DNA of 64,000 nucleotides from Antedon bifida (GCA_963402885.1 OY727097.1:4712001-4776000); one strand, 5' to 3'. Numbered from the stretch's first letter, positions 35,501-44,280 are shown. Notes: generated by a model from the letters alone, not told the origin. Program-made: numbers and translations.

Positions 35501-37742
35501 AATGACACATGATGCGTAAATAAACCAATCAAATTGTAAGAATACAATCAGGTGTGTTATAAATATCAATGTTGAATACTGTATGTTTAGGCAGGTATAC
35601 AGAACACTAACAATATCCAAGAGTCTTGTTAAAGTATATATCTCATGTTTTATCTAAATTTTCAACTTGAATGAAATCAATTCCAAGCTTTATAATGGAT
35701 AATAAAGTAAGGCCTTTAAAATATTAGATCTCTGGAAAAGATTATAAACAAGATATGAGTTTATAAATCTAATTAAACGTTGATAGCGAAGATATTCTGA
35801 GCATGCAAACACAGTGTGCTGTACATTATAAGTTTCATTTCGAAGATTGGAAATTCTCTATAGACCTTGTTTATAGCCGTTTTCGTTATTTCCGTTTCTT
35901 TTATTGCCGTTGTATAATGTTAAATACACGTGTTAGAATTATAAATATACGCTTTATGGTACGTGACTCGGCAGACGTTGCCTTTTCTGAATTTTCTAAC
36001 TCTGGTTGGATAGTATCTCATGAGGATTAATTCCAGTTCTATGTGCTGACTGCTGGTTCAATTTAGGGTAAATAACTTGTTAGTTATTAATATTCGTCGT
36101 TACTAGCGATTTTTATGGGTTAAGTTGATATTTAAATATTTTATACATCTACGGAGACGTGAGATTCTGTGCTTTAAATTATATCTGTTAGTATTAAGCG
36201 ATTCGGAAGAATCTGCAGCCTTCTGTAAATTGCACCCAACTTGGCCTCTATATTATTGTCATATTCATCACACATATTGATTTGAGTGTACGTGTTATGT
36301 GAGGCTACCTATAGATATAGCCTATCAATAAAAAAAATGTATGGAAAAATATAATGAATATTATCTAAGTATCCTTAAACAAGATGATAGCCTACAGTAT
36401 TAGTATTATTATAATATACTCCTCTACTATCTATATACAGTACTATAGACTAGCTAGTTCTAAGTTGTAAGTTGAGCTAGGTGGTCCAGGTAGGAGGTTC
36501 CAGGGCCTCTACAGTACAACACAAGGATAAGTTTGACTAATGGATAGACAATTACCATCTTTAAACTAGGCTTATAGCTACTACTACTACTTTAGGCCTA
36601 CCTACGCCTTACAACGGTACTCTATCTAGATAGTCTAGCCAAGCCCATGCCGAGTGAGACCCATCCATGATGCTGAGACTTACTTATTTTAGGCCTAGAG
36701 GGTAGGCCTATGTTATGACTTTATAACAGTAAATACTGAGTGTCTAAAGGTCTAACTAAAATACAAACTTTATTTTAAAAAAACTATTGATTAAATATCT
36801 TACATTTTTAACTTTCTTCTTCGACATTTCAGAGGGAAAAAGAGGGACAGCGAGCACGGCCCGCCGGGGTGAGATGGATTTGGATATTCGCACATCAAAA
36901 AATGGATTACACTCTCCCAATATAATGAACTGATCCTCATGAATAATGTATGAGGTATAACGACTTAAGGCATTTGATTGGTTAAAAGTGCAAGTGTACT
37001 GCGCTTGTATGTTATGTAATATTTAGTTGTACAGACAATATTCTCATTTTATTTTATAAATTAAAACACTTTTTAGGTGCAAAAAAAAAAATCAATCTTA
37101 ACACAATAAGGATGATTATCGTATATCTTATTTTATAAGTATGCCTCTGATTCAATAGATAATCAAGTGGACGGCAGTACAAGTACTCATGTAATAGTAT
37201 TATTCAGGACAAAGTGAACATTTAATCTCATATAAACGGTGTAATTAAGTACATTCATCATACATTGTGTCTACAGACATATTTCACCATTGTGATTTGC
37301 AATTTACTACCTGTGCGGCGGCCACGACGGAAACGGAACACCACATAATTCACGTGACAACGCACAATGAAAGAATAACAATTAACATACCTATTGTTGT
37401 TACGACCGTTCCTACAAAATAAAATGATCCCGGAAAATCCCATCTTGGACGTTTAGAATCAACAAGTCCTTTTTTACTAGCGTATGCGTTCTTCTGCAAG
37501 AGTCTTTCTAGTTCCGTTTCATTTACCAACCCCGTAGCAACGTACTTATCCAAAAACCTATCAATAGTATCGGTATAGTTTAATCGCTCGTTTTTTTCAC
37601 AATCGCTTTCTAAAATATGGAAGACAGTCGCTCCTAATAACCAGTAGCATAATATACAAAACGCTAATAGAACAAATCTAGCTGTGTCTTCGGACTGCTG
37701 ACTGTGGCAGCCTATAAAAGGGGCGCGCCGATTTTCCGACAT
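7902..37742 (-). CDS. KCNK13: THIK-type two-pore-domain potassium channel (KCNK12/13-like), two exons
   Basis: Coding exons are 37391..37742 and 7902..8524 on the minus strand; joined they give 324 residues. Known role of the family: background/leak K+ channel of the plasma membrane, acting as a dimer. Seen, in order: M1 (about 22-45), an extracellular cap with one Cys and two N-glycosylation sequons (NYT, NET), P1 ending TTIGFG (115-120), M2 with FFNLFLERLITF, a basic cytoplasmic loop, M3, P2 with FSTIGLGD (241-248), and M4. TTIGFGMTTP, the FFNLFLERLI stretch and the CASAM motif after M3 are what I know as THIK hallmarks. P2 has GLGD where vertebrate THIK has GFGD. The protein is shorter than human THIK-1 (408) because the C-tail is brief, ending in TRV. 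Start choice: ATG at 37742 gives an N-terminus of family length; an in-frame ATG at 37760 would add six residues. KCNK12 and KCNK13 cannot be told apart here. Confidence 0.9.
8632..8712. repeat. Family P foldback element
   Basis: acagtagaacctctattagg, then gacaccttcaagacc and gatgtcccttaataatga; lies about 110 bp inside the intron beyond exon 2. Confidence 0.6.
9270..9523. repeat. G-rich minisatellite, 15-17 bp unit
   Basis: About sixteen copies of (g)ttgaaagggaggggg with a run of nine or more G near 9345. G-runs are regular enough for quadruplex formation on this strand (inference). Confidence 0.75.
9524..10567. other. AT-rich intron sequence
   Basis: No gene or named repeat found between the G-rich minisatellite and the family D element. 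Confidence 0.35.
10568..10700. repeat. MITE family D copy 2
   Basis: gtggccgtattcacc, taagggaaac and catatctaagtgaatacaat match 4259-4420. Confidence 0.5.
10985..11575. repeat. Tandem repeat, about 230 bp unit, two to three copies
   Basis: Recurrent order: a G-rich run, a wide TGGACATGTG or ACATATGTGAC word, atatatgatacacta(a/c)tgata, then agtatagacattgcagca. Copies begin near 10985, 11160 and 11300 and differ by insertions. Confidence 0.5.
11576..12054. other. AT-rich intron sequence
   Basis: Nothing recognised. Confidence 0.35.
12055..12290. repeat. Family E element with two internal units
   Basis: Two units of tgacaatgctgtg(t/g) ... tatcagtggctggatct ... aataaaataagca, then ctaaatcaaaacgataaag and acagacagaaac. 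The same element at 52530 has one unit and at 59290 has eight. Confidence 0.7.
12306..12480. repeat. MITE family C fragment
   Basis: Right half only: acaaaataaacaagttaata, aactatgtgacataaacatg, attcaacaaaa-like sequence. Confidence 0.45.
13255..13420 (-). repeat. Possible tRNA-derived SINE remnant with two B-box-like motifs
   Basis: On the minus strand atgggttccaacc (about 13266-13278) and gggtttgattctaaccct (about 13370-13388) resemble RNA polymerase III B boxes. A boxes are poorly preserved. Could be chance. Confidence 0.3.
13421..14957. other. AT-rich intron sequence
   Basis: No gene or repeat family recognised. Confidence 0.3.
14958..15950. repeat. Family P element split by about 0.8 kb
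   Basis: The left half (cagtagaacaccttctttcg, acacccctattcagacg) lies at 14961-15040 and the right half (tttcatgacccaacaatg, gtcctcttaatagaggtg) at 15835-15945. Between them lie the three-copy tandem repeat at 15170-15475 and other AT-rich sequence. Confidence 0.5.
15170..15475. repeat. Tandem repeat, about 105-125 bp unit, three copies
   Basis: Each copy has aattcacatga(c/t)g(t/c)ttg, atgtactg(a/t), a run of T, and aaactttgc(g/t)ttat(a/t)tta. Confidence 0.7.
15951..18702. other. AT-rich intron sequence
   Basis: 2.7 kb without a supported gene or repeat family; several short open frames are chance products of AT-rich DNA. Confidence 0.35.
18703..18853. repeat. MITE family A, short-form copy
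   Basis: aaagcttggttctcacttag to ccaagtgagaaccaatgttt, with central gaccaatcac / gattggtca inverted words. Confidence 0.65.
18854..19985. other. Unassigned intron sequence
   Basis: Near 19095-19260 the words aaattgtcaaaccacaatag, ggcgtattcgattgg and ccaatcaaatacgccaattg form a loose inverted pair; otherwise nothing recognised. Confidence 0.3.
19986..20110. repeat. MITE family B copy 2
   Basis: Ends gtctacactatcaaactagt and aaagtttgatagtatagaca. Confidence 0.75.
20140..20402. repeat. MITE family G copy
   Basis: Inverted outer parts ccatttgattggtgg and aacaaatcaaattgtaagag with aatggaaaagcg / acttttccatt inside. Related sequence at 27530-27780, 29985-30030 and 35455-35560. Confidence 0.5.
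20957..21127. repeat. MITE family B copy 3, with a short internal duplication
   Basis: Ends aaagctctgtctacac and gtgtagacattgcttt; the internal word aaatatggtagtgatatg is doubled. Confidence 0.75.
21412..21546. repeat. Diverged MITE family A copy
   Basis: caagcatggttccaac to ataagtgggaaccaaac, with attggtcaaattatt inside. Confidence 0.5.
21929..22068. repeat. MITE family A, short-form copy
   Basis: aaagcttggttcccactagg, accaatcacaaacgac and gattggtcaattcattcgca; right end worn (cttgtggaaagcata). Confidence 0.65.
22069..22780. other. AT-rich intron sequence
   Basis: Nothing recognised. Confidence 0.3.
22785..23480. repeat. 28-bp purine-rich minisatellite, about 25 units
   Basis: Unit close to gaatttctgagggagg + aaggaggtggga. 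Because 28 is not divisible by three and the unit lacks stops on the minus strand, three minus-strand frames stay open (up to 270 codons, Ser/Pro/Leu repeats). A block at about 22797-22920 recurs at about 23052-23175, so part of the array was duplicated as a block. Confidence 0.85.
23631..24345. repeat. Tandem duplication, about 300 bp unit, 2.3 copies
   Basis: Full copies begin near 23770 and 24075: gtgatgta(a/t)tactgtaggcg, acatcgagagaaattaaac, ttcattagggtctcaaa and gagaagat(t/a)aaa(g/a) recur in order. A partial copy lies at 23631-23700. Confidence 0.75.
24346..25259. other. AT-rich intron sequence
   Basis: No supported feature. Confidence 0.3.
25270..25365 (+). repeat. tRNA-like B box, possible SINE or tRNA pseudogene remnant
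   Basis: catgggttcgaatcccat near 25340 is an excellent B box with its T-stem; the upstream sequence gives no convincing D arm. Confidence 0.35.
25437..25572. repeat. MITE family B copy 4 (inverse orientation)
   Basis: gtctacactatcaaacttta to gggcacatcacactagttta; right end incomplete. Confidence 0.7.
25573..26117. other. AT-rich intron sequence
   Basis: No supported feature. Confidence 0.3.
26118..26452. repeat. MITE family C copy 2
   Basis: ttaaagatatattgtccccc to acaatgtatctttaa; includes ggctggcagccaatttgac as in copy 1. Confidence 0.7.
26921..27010. repeat. Near-perfect 39-bp hairpin
   Basis: Arm 26921-26959 (starting gcttacctggataaaccga) pairs with 26972-27010, with two mismatches in 39 and a 12-nt loop. 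A single-arm relative may be near 48915-48960 (ggtttatctagttaagt). Confidence 0.85.
27011..27529. other. AT-rich intron sequence
   Basis: No supported feature. Confidence 0.3.
27530..27780. repeat. MITE family G copy with attaaatagaacc tandem
   Basis: Ends with aaccaatcaaatggcaagga, the inverse of the family G left end; contains a short tandem of (a)ttaaatagaacca around 27625-27670. Confidence 0.45.
28025..28205. repeat. Tandem duplication, about 105 bp, two copies
   Basis: cgttttactgtaaagaataa and agctttcaactttaaataaa occur at about 28029 and 28132. Confidence 0.65.
28206..30519. other. Mostly AT-rich intron sequence
   Basis: 29640-29885 is less AT-rich and open on both strands (63 codons on plus; about 52 on minus ahead of a cag-gtgatt donor-like site), but no upstream acceptor or family match supports an exon. 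A family G fragment lies near 29985-30030. Confidence 0.3.
30520..30570. repeat. MITE family B fragment
   Basis: agctctgtctacactatcaa and gacaaaaaaatatgatgt; truncated. Confidence 0.6.
30668..30798. repeat. MITE family D copy 3
   Basis: attcacacactttcccttaa, cttagataggagattttt and agtattgtgaata, in inverse orientation to 4259-4420. Confidence 0.5.
31193..31810. repeat. Tandem repeat, about 170-205 bp unit, with GTGT..ACAC palindromes
   Basis: Copies begin near 31193, 31398, 31571 and 31738 with aaagtgtgt(t/c)cacatta, then tgttgacagttcgata and atgtgttcacacaattgaaa. The last copy is cut by the tRNA-containing repeat. Confidence 0.7.
31811..32028 (+). repeat. tRNA-containing repeat, copy 1
   Basis: tRNA-like core about 31855-31926 with D arm agtctaatggtttagac, ctgcatatctagcag anticodon arm and ctgagtttgaatctcgg T arm. 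It shares about 37 bp upstream (tgctatccaatc) and about 100 bp downstream (ctcacagattt, aattaattaatt, tttcagtatat) with 57310-57525. Confidence 0.65.
32029..32935. repeat. Diverged GTGT..ACAC repeat region
   Basis: Looser version of the flanking arrays: gtgtgtttacacagg, gtgtgatcacacagg, gtgtgtttacacagccc and gtgtttacactac occur at irregular spacing. Confidence 0.5.
32936..33790. repeat. Tandem repeat, about 52 bp unit, around 17 copies, with TGTGTTCACACAGG core
   Basis: Unit: gatgtgtgttcacacagg, taaaatgtacattaattc, tctatccaaattgta. Core varies between ttcacac, ttgacac and tttacac but keeps the GTGT..ACAC palindrome. Confidence 0.85.
33791..34527. other. AT-rich intron sequence
   Basis: No supported feature. 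Confidence 0.3.
34528..34641. repeat. MITE family B copy
   Basis: aaaactagtttgacaaaaaa, atggtagtgatatgacatca and tatcacattttttgttca; right end worn. Confidence 0.65.
35455..35560. repeat. MITE family G fragment
   Basis: accattcattatcacc and aataaaccaatcaaattgta match 20290-20402. Confidence 0.5.
35561..36399. other. Unassigned intron sequence
   Basis: A 75-codon plus-strand frame at 35803-36030 has no splice context or recognisable motif. Confidence 0.3.
36400..36740. repeat. CTA/TAG-rich island with AGGCCTA words
   Basis: Dense ctac, tagg, ctag and taggcctac words, similar in texture to the island before ARMC3 (45265-45480). Just beyond it, 36836-36868 is a GC-rich 33-nt stretch between an acceptor-like ttcgacatttcag and a donor-like gtgaga on the plus strand. 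Confidence 0.5.
37391..37742 (-). CDS. KCNK13: KCNK13-like exon 1: N-terminus to first selectivity filter
   Basis: Encodes residues 1-117 plus the first base of the filter glycine codon. The exon ends ACAATAG followed by the donor gtatgttaat. An upstream non-coding exon is possible: a cag acceptor-like site lies on this strand near 37807. No in-frame evidence decides between ATG 37742 and ATG 37760; neither has an A or G at -3. Confidence 0.88.
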
Positions 37743-38841
37743 TGAGAGAGATAGAAGCATACACACGTAAGATGCGTGTATGAACGTGTATGGTCCCTCT
37801 CTTCCTGCACAGTTTAAGGAAACAGAACAAAACCAGTGGCGACGACTCTTTTGAAAATTACAAAAAAAAATTCTACAAGGTCACGCTAAATTGTTCGATC
37901 AATAATAATTTTCGAGTTCGTAAATATGAGCATCTTTCCTATACGGTTTCCTCATCACACACAAAGGACATACAGCCGCACTTGGTTGGTGTGTAGTGTT
38001 GTCGCTAAGCTTTCACATCACGTGTGATAGACCCACTCCCATGCAGCGGCATGTTATAACAAAAAGAATCCTTGTAACCATCACAGACGACCAGCTATTA
38101 TTATTATCACAAAGTGTCATCACTACGTAGCTAATTTACTCATAGTATTTATGCAAAGAGTGATAACTCATCTGCTCCAATGGGTTGTCCTTTTCCAAAA
38201 AAGACGGGTAGAGTATTCATCAACGGCCGCCGTGCAGAATGAAATTCTGGTGCATAGTAGGCTGCAGTTGTTGACTACGCTTAGTACGAAGACGAAGTAA
38301 TTATGATAATGCGTAAGACTGAATATGTATTGATGGTGATCGAGATAAAGGCATAGTGCTTTGCGTTCGTAAATACATCCAATTCTCACTTCGTAATTAC
38401 AACAATACGTCATCAACGACGACCCACATTATGATGTTGTAGCGCTGGGTAAAAGCGAACGACAACGTTTTGTACGAATTATTATCAAACATTGCCATCG
38501 TTATGATAACGTACGATAAACCCAATATCCATCGCACTGCTAACCAACCATGATCTTGTTAGTATGTGCTGACTAAAATTACAGCAAAAAATACTACAAA
38601 TCATCCTCATATCGTTTGTAATGACATCGGGCAGAAAATTTAACTTGGAAATATATTATATTGGAACTAAATTTCCGCGCAGGTAATTTCTCTCTTTGAT
38701 TGCTTACTGAATGTGGAAATATCGATCAACAGAACATCAACGAGATAGGTCTGAATCATGAAAAAAAAAACATATGATTGTTATTTTGTGATGATAATGA
38801 CGATTATTCGATATAGTGATTGTGTTTTGTTGTTGACTGAT
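37743..38841 (-). promoter_or_regulatory. Upstream region of the KCNK13-like gene
   Basis: About 1.1 kb upstream of the channel start that is less AT-rich than its surroundings and free of recognised repeats. It may hold the promoter and 5' UTR. On the minus strand a splice-acceptor-like ctgtgcag occurs near 37807. No specific motif is claimed. Confidence 0.3.
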
Positions 38842-39132
38842 TTAAAGATGTGTTGTCCCCCAAAAACATGAGCAATTAATAAAATCAGACTTTTTATAAG
38901 CTATTTTGCAGTTTTAATCAAGTCATTTCTATAGAAAAAAGAATCACTTATAAAAAGACAAAATAAACGGTTTATTTTAACCAAAAACTCATTGTTTTTT
39001 TTTCATGTAAAAATAATTTTAGATCCAGTTTTTTGGTTAAAATGAATAACTATTATGCGACATTAAAATAGCATATTCAACAAAATTTTGTTAACAAATT
39101 ATTTTTTCAGGGGGACAATTATTATCATTAAA
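38842..39132. repeat. MITE family C copy 3
   Basis: ttaaagatgtgttgtccccc to cagggggacaattattatca, then ttaaag. Confidence 0.65.
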
Positions 39133-39349
39133 GAATAATATCATGTTATTATTTTTACAATTTTTCAATAGTACCAAAAAGAAGCGAGTGTAATAATGAT
39201 GATGATTATATTGACTGATTATATTGACTGATGATAATAAAGAGAACGCTTGTACTATTGAGTGTTCGTTATTTTTGCTATTGCACGCCGCGTCCATACA
39301 TGATTATATATAATAGTATATGATTTTTTTTTATCTGTCTGTTTAAATA

Positions 39350-39930
39350 TCATCTTTGTCTATGGGCATGTCTTCCACAAGCATTTTACTTTTTTTAACA
39401 TGCCTCCTTCAACTTTTATCGTTTATTGTTACTTACCTAGTTTTAAATCTAATTTCAAACACAAAATGGTGTCAGAATATGCTACATAATTTTTCGCCGA
39501 TCTTTTATCCTATTTATTTGGTGGTGATACATGACATTAAATCCTTCACCCTGGTATTCAATAATCTCCGCTACATTGTATCGTTATACTTGTTATTATA
39601 CCATATTTAATTATATTTCATATTATACTTTAATTGTTATCATTATCTCTTTTATCATTATATGCCTGGTTTATCTTAACTTCTATAATTTAATTTTTTT
39701 TATTTTTGATTTTATGTACCTTCACTTTTATATATATATATATTTTAGTCTACTCCGTAGCATTGTTACTATAGGCCTACTTATAGGCCTACGGGGGTCA
39801 CGATTTAAAGTTCAGTGAACTTACTGTGACCTCCATCCACCCACATTTAATATATGTATACTCATGTTTGTTTAAATTATATATATAAGTGAGTGGAAAA
39901 ATAAACGAAACGAAACGAAACGAAACCTAC
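39350..39930 (+). mobile_element. Probable LINE 3' end with (AACGA)n tail
   Basis: AT-rich 3'-UTR-like sequence ending gtgagtggaaaaataaacgaaacg and a short aacga tandem (39900-39927), the kind of tail left by CR1/L2-like LINEs. The two overlapping short frames within show no reverse transcriptase. Confidence 0.4.
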
Positions 39931-40440
39931 ATTTTGTTAACTGTTTTTCTTGAAGTAAATAAATGTCACTTTGAATGAATGAATGAACCGAAACCTGTCT
40001 ATACTTGTGTCAGTATAATTATTTCTGTAATTCAAAGGAAGGCTTCTCTCAATGGTATATTTAATTTATAATACATGTAAACCTTATTAAAATTAATGAA
40101 GATGACGTAAGCAATATTGATTAACTAATTGGAATAATTTGCTGGTAGCGCTAATCATATACCACTGTTGCAGGAACATAGAATAATTATTTCTGGAGCC
40201 TCATGAATGTTTACGCTTTATCAATAATAATTAGTACGGCAAATGTTATTAGAGCATGCTACGACTAACGAGTAATCTATTTACTGTGTTATCATTGTAG
40301 TTCAGTGGAAGTTAATTTGAAGGTAGTAGGACAGCAATGATAAGGTCATTTCGCCAGTGAAACTAATATAACACGTAATTTGACTTGTAGTGAACGTTTC
40401 AACAGCTAGATTAAACGCGAGTGCCAAATATCTCAGTTCA
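39931..40440. other. Intergenic sequence
   Basis: No supported feature. Confidence 0.3.
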
Positions 40441-40730
40441 AGCTGCAATGTTCACACTTGGATCCAACGCAACGACGTAGGAACAACGCAAGTGAGTTGA
40501 CCAATCACATGCGACAGTTTGGATGGTCCACGCGTTGTGGTTAATACTTGCAGTGCGGTTCATGATGCGCGCTTAAGCTTGGTTCCCACTAGGACGCAAC
40601 GCAAGTACGTAACGAGGACGTAAGCGAACGTACGTCTTGGCCAATGACAAGCGATGGATTATCGGAGCTGTCGCTTGTCATTGGTCAATTCGGTTGCGTT
40701 GCGCTAGCGTCCTAGTGGAAACAAAGCTTT
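40441..40730. repeat. Two adjacent MITE family A copies
   Basis: A worn copy (tgttcacacttggatccaac ... gcgcgc) at 40441-40572 abuts a better one at 40573-40730 (aagcttggttcccactagga ... tcctagtggaaacaaagctt). Confidence 0.7.
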
Positions 40731-41064
40731 TCAAAACCGGTCCGGTACTATTTTTATGATTTATCACTGGTAATTTCTAAAATTTGTTGTTATATACTCG
40801 GTACGGTAACTCAACTGTTAAAAAACATCTAATTCATATTTATGCAATAATAAATGATAATCTCTTGACCTTTATGAAACTGAGCTTAGGCATGTTTGTC
40901 TTTGAATAACAAATTATATAAAAAAATACGGAAATTACAACACATCCACACAAACACGTGTCAAATCATATACCGTGTACCAAAATGTTTAGACGCCTAC
41001 AAATATATATATTTTTTTCCTATTCAGTGTTAAGTGCAGGTCTTCTACAGATTTAGGCCTAAGC

Positions 41065-41345
41065 CAAAGCTCTGTCTACACTATCAAGTCTTCTAAGACT
41101 TAGGCCAAAGCCAAACTAAAGCTCTGTCTACACTATCAAGTCTTCTAAGACTTAGGCCTAGGCCAAAGCCAAACTAAAGCTCTGTCTACACTATCAAACT
41201 TTATGTGACAAACAAAATGTGATATGTCCATAATGGACATGGTGATGTCGTATCACCATATTTAAGCATATCACTACCATACCATATATTTGGGCACATC
41301 ACACTTTTGTTGTCAAACTAGTTTGATAGTGTAGACAGAGCTTTA
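41065..41345. repeat. MITE family B copy with triplicated left end
   Basis: agctctgtctacactatcaa occurs at 41069, 41122 and 41178, the first two followed by gtcttctaagacttaggcc; the third continues as a complete element ending gatagtgtagacagagcttt. Confidence 0.75.
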
Positions 41346-41418
41346 AGATTGTTATTTCGCATAATTATGTACATCATCTGTAGGTAATATCAACAAGCCC
41401 CCTCAATTTTTTATTTGT

Positions 41419-41531
41419 CTTAAGCTCTGTCTACACTATCAAACTAGTTTGACAAAAAAGATGTGACATCATCGTGTCCATGGGCACATCGGATTTTTTT
41501 GACATAAAGTTTTATAGTGTAGACAGAGTTG
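41419..41531. repeat. MITE family B copy
   Basis: taagctctgtctacactatc to ttttatagtgtagacagagt; about 113 bp. Confidence 0.75.
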
Positions 41532-42195
41532 AATGCTTTTTATACTGTTTTCAACAATACAAAGACACGTGACCTGTATTTGGTTCTGAATAATCATTGA
41601 TGGTGGAATGACTAACAGGCCTCTATTTGCTATTCGACCTCTTATGTATTATGTTTTCTGATTACCATAATCATTTCCATTATCAAAGTACATGATTTTC
41701 TGCTATTCTTTATCATCAAACCACACAGTGTTGTTTGATTGTAAAGAAAGAAATCGTATAAAACTTATATATTTTTTTCGATTTCTTGTCATTTCGAACA
41801 ATGACCAGTGCTCGAATAAACTAAGGCTTGATTCACACAGGAAACACTACGTGCGTTTTGTGAACCTCACGTCATGTTGTTATAATGAAAACTAATATAA
41901 AATATCAAGTGAAATCACGACTGTAAACAAATTGGTTAATGCTTGGAATACTAATCCGTTAAATTCACTGATCACTGTTGACCGTACGTAAACTTATAAC
42001 TCCGTTCTCAGTGCAAGAAGAATATTATATATCAATATTCATGAACTGAGAGTTTCTTGTACATTATTCATTCATTCATTAAAAACGTACATTTCTCCAA
42101 AAATAGTCACTTTTTCCAGCTAACTGTCCATTTTAAGCGCATTGATCTCTGGTGAATGCATAGGCGAGCAAAGCGAACCGAAAAGAGAGGCGTTT
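41532..42195. other. Intergenic sequence
   Basis: No supported gene or named repeat. Confidence 0.3.
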
Positions 42196-42464
42196 TTAAA
42201 GCTTGGTTCCCACTAGAACGCAACGAAAGGACGTAAGCCGCAACGCAAGCAAATTGATCAATCCCAGCGATGGATTATTCGAACCGTTCCTTGTGATTGG
42301 TCAATTCGCTTGGTTCCCACTAGGACGCAACGCGAGGACGTAGACGCAACGCAAGCGAGTCGACCATTGACAAGCGTCTGTTCGAATATTCCATCACGTG
42401 TGATTGGTCGACTCGCTTACGTTGCGTCCTTGCGTTGCGTCTCTAGTGGGAACTAAGCTTTATG
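42196..42464. repeat. Two joined MITE family A copies
   Basis: The first copy (aaagcttggttcccactaga) loses its right end and runs at 42308 into a second complete copy (cttggttcccactaggacgc to ctctagtgggaactaagctt). Confidence 0.75.
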
Positions 42465-43663
42465 GTTCTACTATAATACTATATATAAATATGTTAATTA
42501 GTTAGTGGTATTTATAACATAACTTGACGGGTGTTACGTAATGAACGCCTGGACGGTAAAATGTTTTAGCAAGGAAAGAGATAAGAAGTTCATCTATCAA
42601 AATGTATTGCGGGGTGTATTCCTAATACGGGCAATATCACAATGTATTATACAATACATAAAGCATTGTGTTTTAGAAGTACTGCAATTCCAATACATTG
42701 ATAGCTGTGAAAAAAATGGTTTTGAACATTTTTTTGAGTTAGTTTCAACTGACATTTTGTGATACTGTAGCCTAAACTTTATTCGACATCCTCGATGGAT
42801 TTCTAGCGACAAAACAGCCTGCGGTATGGCATCTGCTGATGGCAACAGGCCCATCCGTAACACCTACATAACACCTATAAATACCAACTTAACACCTAAC
42901 CCTCTAATTATCTCTCTCAATTCCACAGTAGCTATGCTTCCTTTGATGAAAACGATATTTTTACACGTCCAATCAAATGACGTCATGATTGATAAGAGCA
43001 ATAATATCGTGAGACTAAATTGATTTTATTGTTTTTATTAATCATGTCATTAGTCATTTAATTGGGATAAAACAATTTTTTTTAATGAAAGACAGCATAA
43101 ATGATTCTATAGTTCCAATTTCTTTTGTTTTATGTAAGAAAAACGGATGCTGATCTATTTATCGTCGATCGTTATCGTCCTAGTGTAAATGAGCCTTAGC
43201 CCATGTGGGACTCGTACAAGTAGCCCGTACGGGACCGGAAGTTTCCGGCAGCAGACTACATTTGATGAAAGCTATTAGTTTCACAATAATGCAAATTATT
43301 TTAATTACATATTGCGACCAACTGTCTGTTACGAAGATTAACAGAATTCTTGTAAATTAATACTCGTTCACCGCATGTTAAAATTAATTTGCATTTGCGT
43401 ATTATTAACCTCGTTCCTATTGATTGGTTTCGTCCTATGGAACTGAAGTAGCTTAACAAACAACGAAAATGCTTACGGAATAATGGCATTGCGATGTTCT
43501 GCATTTAAATCGTGTGAGAATAATGAACCTAGCACAGCTGTGATACGGCGTTTTATCTTGCCTTAAAAAGGTAGAGTGATTGAATAACTAAGTATGCCAC
43601 ATTCGAATAACAAGTGCCACATTCGAATGAGAACCGCAATAAGACGCATTAATGAGGCCCTCT
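42465..43663. other. Intergenic sequence
   Basis: A 73-codon frame at 42541-42762 and a 65-codon frame at 42826-43023 have no supporting splice sites or family. Confidence 0.3.
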
Positions 43664-43831
43664 TAAGCGTGGTTCCCACTAGCGACGTAAACGCAAGGAC
43701 GTAACGCAACATAACTGATTTGACCAATCACAAGCGATGGATTATTCGATCAGTGGCTTGTCATTGGTCAACTACTTGCGTTGCGCGTACGTCCTTGCGT
43801 TTGCGTCTCTAGAGTGGGAACCAAGCTTAAA
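43664..43831. repeat. MITE family A, short-form copy
   Basis: taagcgtggttcccactagc to ctagagtgggaaccaagctt with TA on both sides; central accaatcacaagcgatgg / cttgtcattggtca. Confidence 0.75.
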
Positions 43832-44199
43832 TATCAAATATTGATCGATAACCACTTATTGAAAAGATTAAAGAAAAATTGCAATAATTGTAAAGAAAAT
43901 CTATCTGACAAATGAAAATGTACAATGCAATCGAAAACAAAATCTTAACGAATACCTCAGTAGGTTATTTATTGCTGTTAATACAATAAAAAAATACAAC
44001 GTAGAAGAGGAGGATAATATATACATGGGATCCGGATTCCATAATATGTATGTATTATGTACAATTATAAATAGATTTGAATATCAGGGACGGGCGTGCA
44101 TGTAATTTAGGCATTACGTCATTTGTATTGTTCAAATGCGTAGCGTCGTGTGAATCCAAGGTCTCGTCATTTGGCGGTGACCTGGGGGCTAAATTCGAC

Positions 44200-44280
44200 A
44201 AAATTGCGAAACCAAAATCAAACGCATGCGCATAATAAATTAATATGACGGCATATGTCCTCGCAAATCGAAAGTTCCTT
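44200..44280. repeat. Dispersed repeat R, copy 1
   Basis: catgcgcataataaattaat and caaatcgaaagttcc recur as catgcgcacaataaactaac and caaatcgaaagctcc at 47588-47637. Confidence 0.5.

Larger units (their letters stand above)
8525..37390 (-). other. Intron 1 of the KCNK13-like gene (28.9 kb)
   Basis: Phase-1 intron inside the first glycine codon of the first pore filter, a position I know to be shared by many K2P genes. It is bounded by gt (37390-37389) and ag (8526-8525). It contains most of the window's repeats (listed separately). I found no convincing nested coding gene inside it. Confidence 0.88.

Noticed and set aside
35803-36030. 75-codon plus-strand frame in the channel intron
   Set aside because: No splice signals, no motif, and composition like the surroundings.
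39531-39818. 95-codon hydrophobic frame
   Set aside because: Composition of Tyr, Ile, Phe and Leu fits translated AT-rich LINE 3' sequence; no signal of a real membrane protein.
42541-42762. 73-codon plus-strand frame in intergenic DNA
   Set aside because: No splice or promoter context and no recognisable motif; another short frame overlaps it on the other strand.
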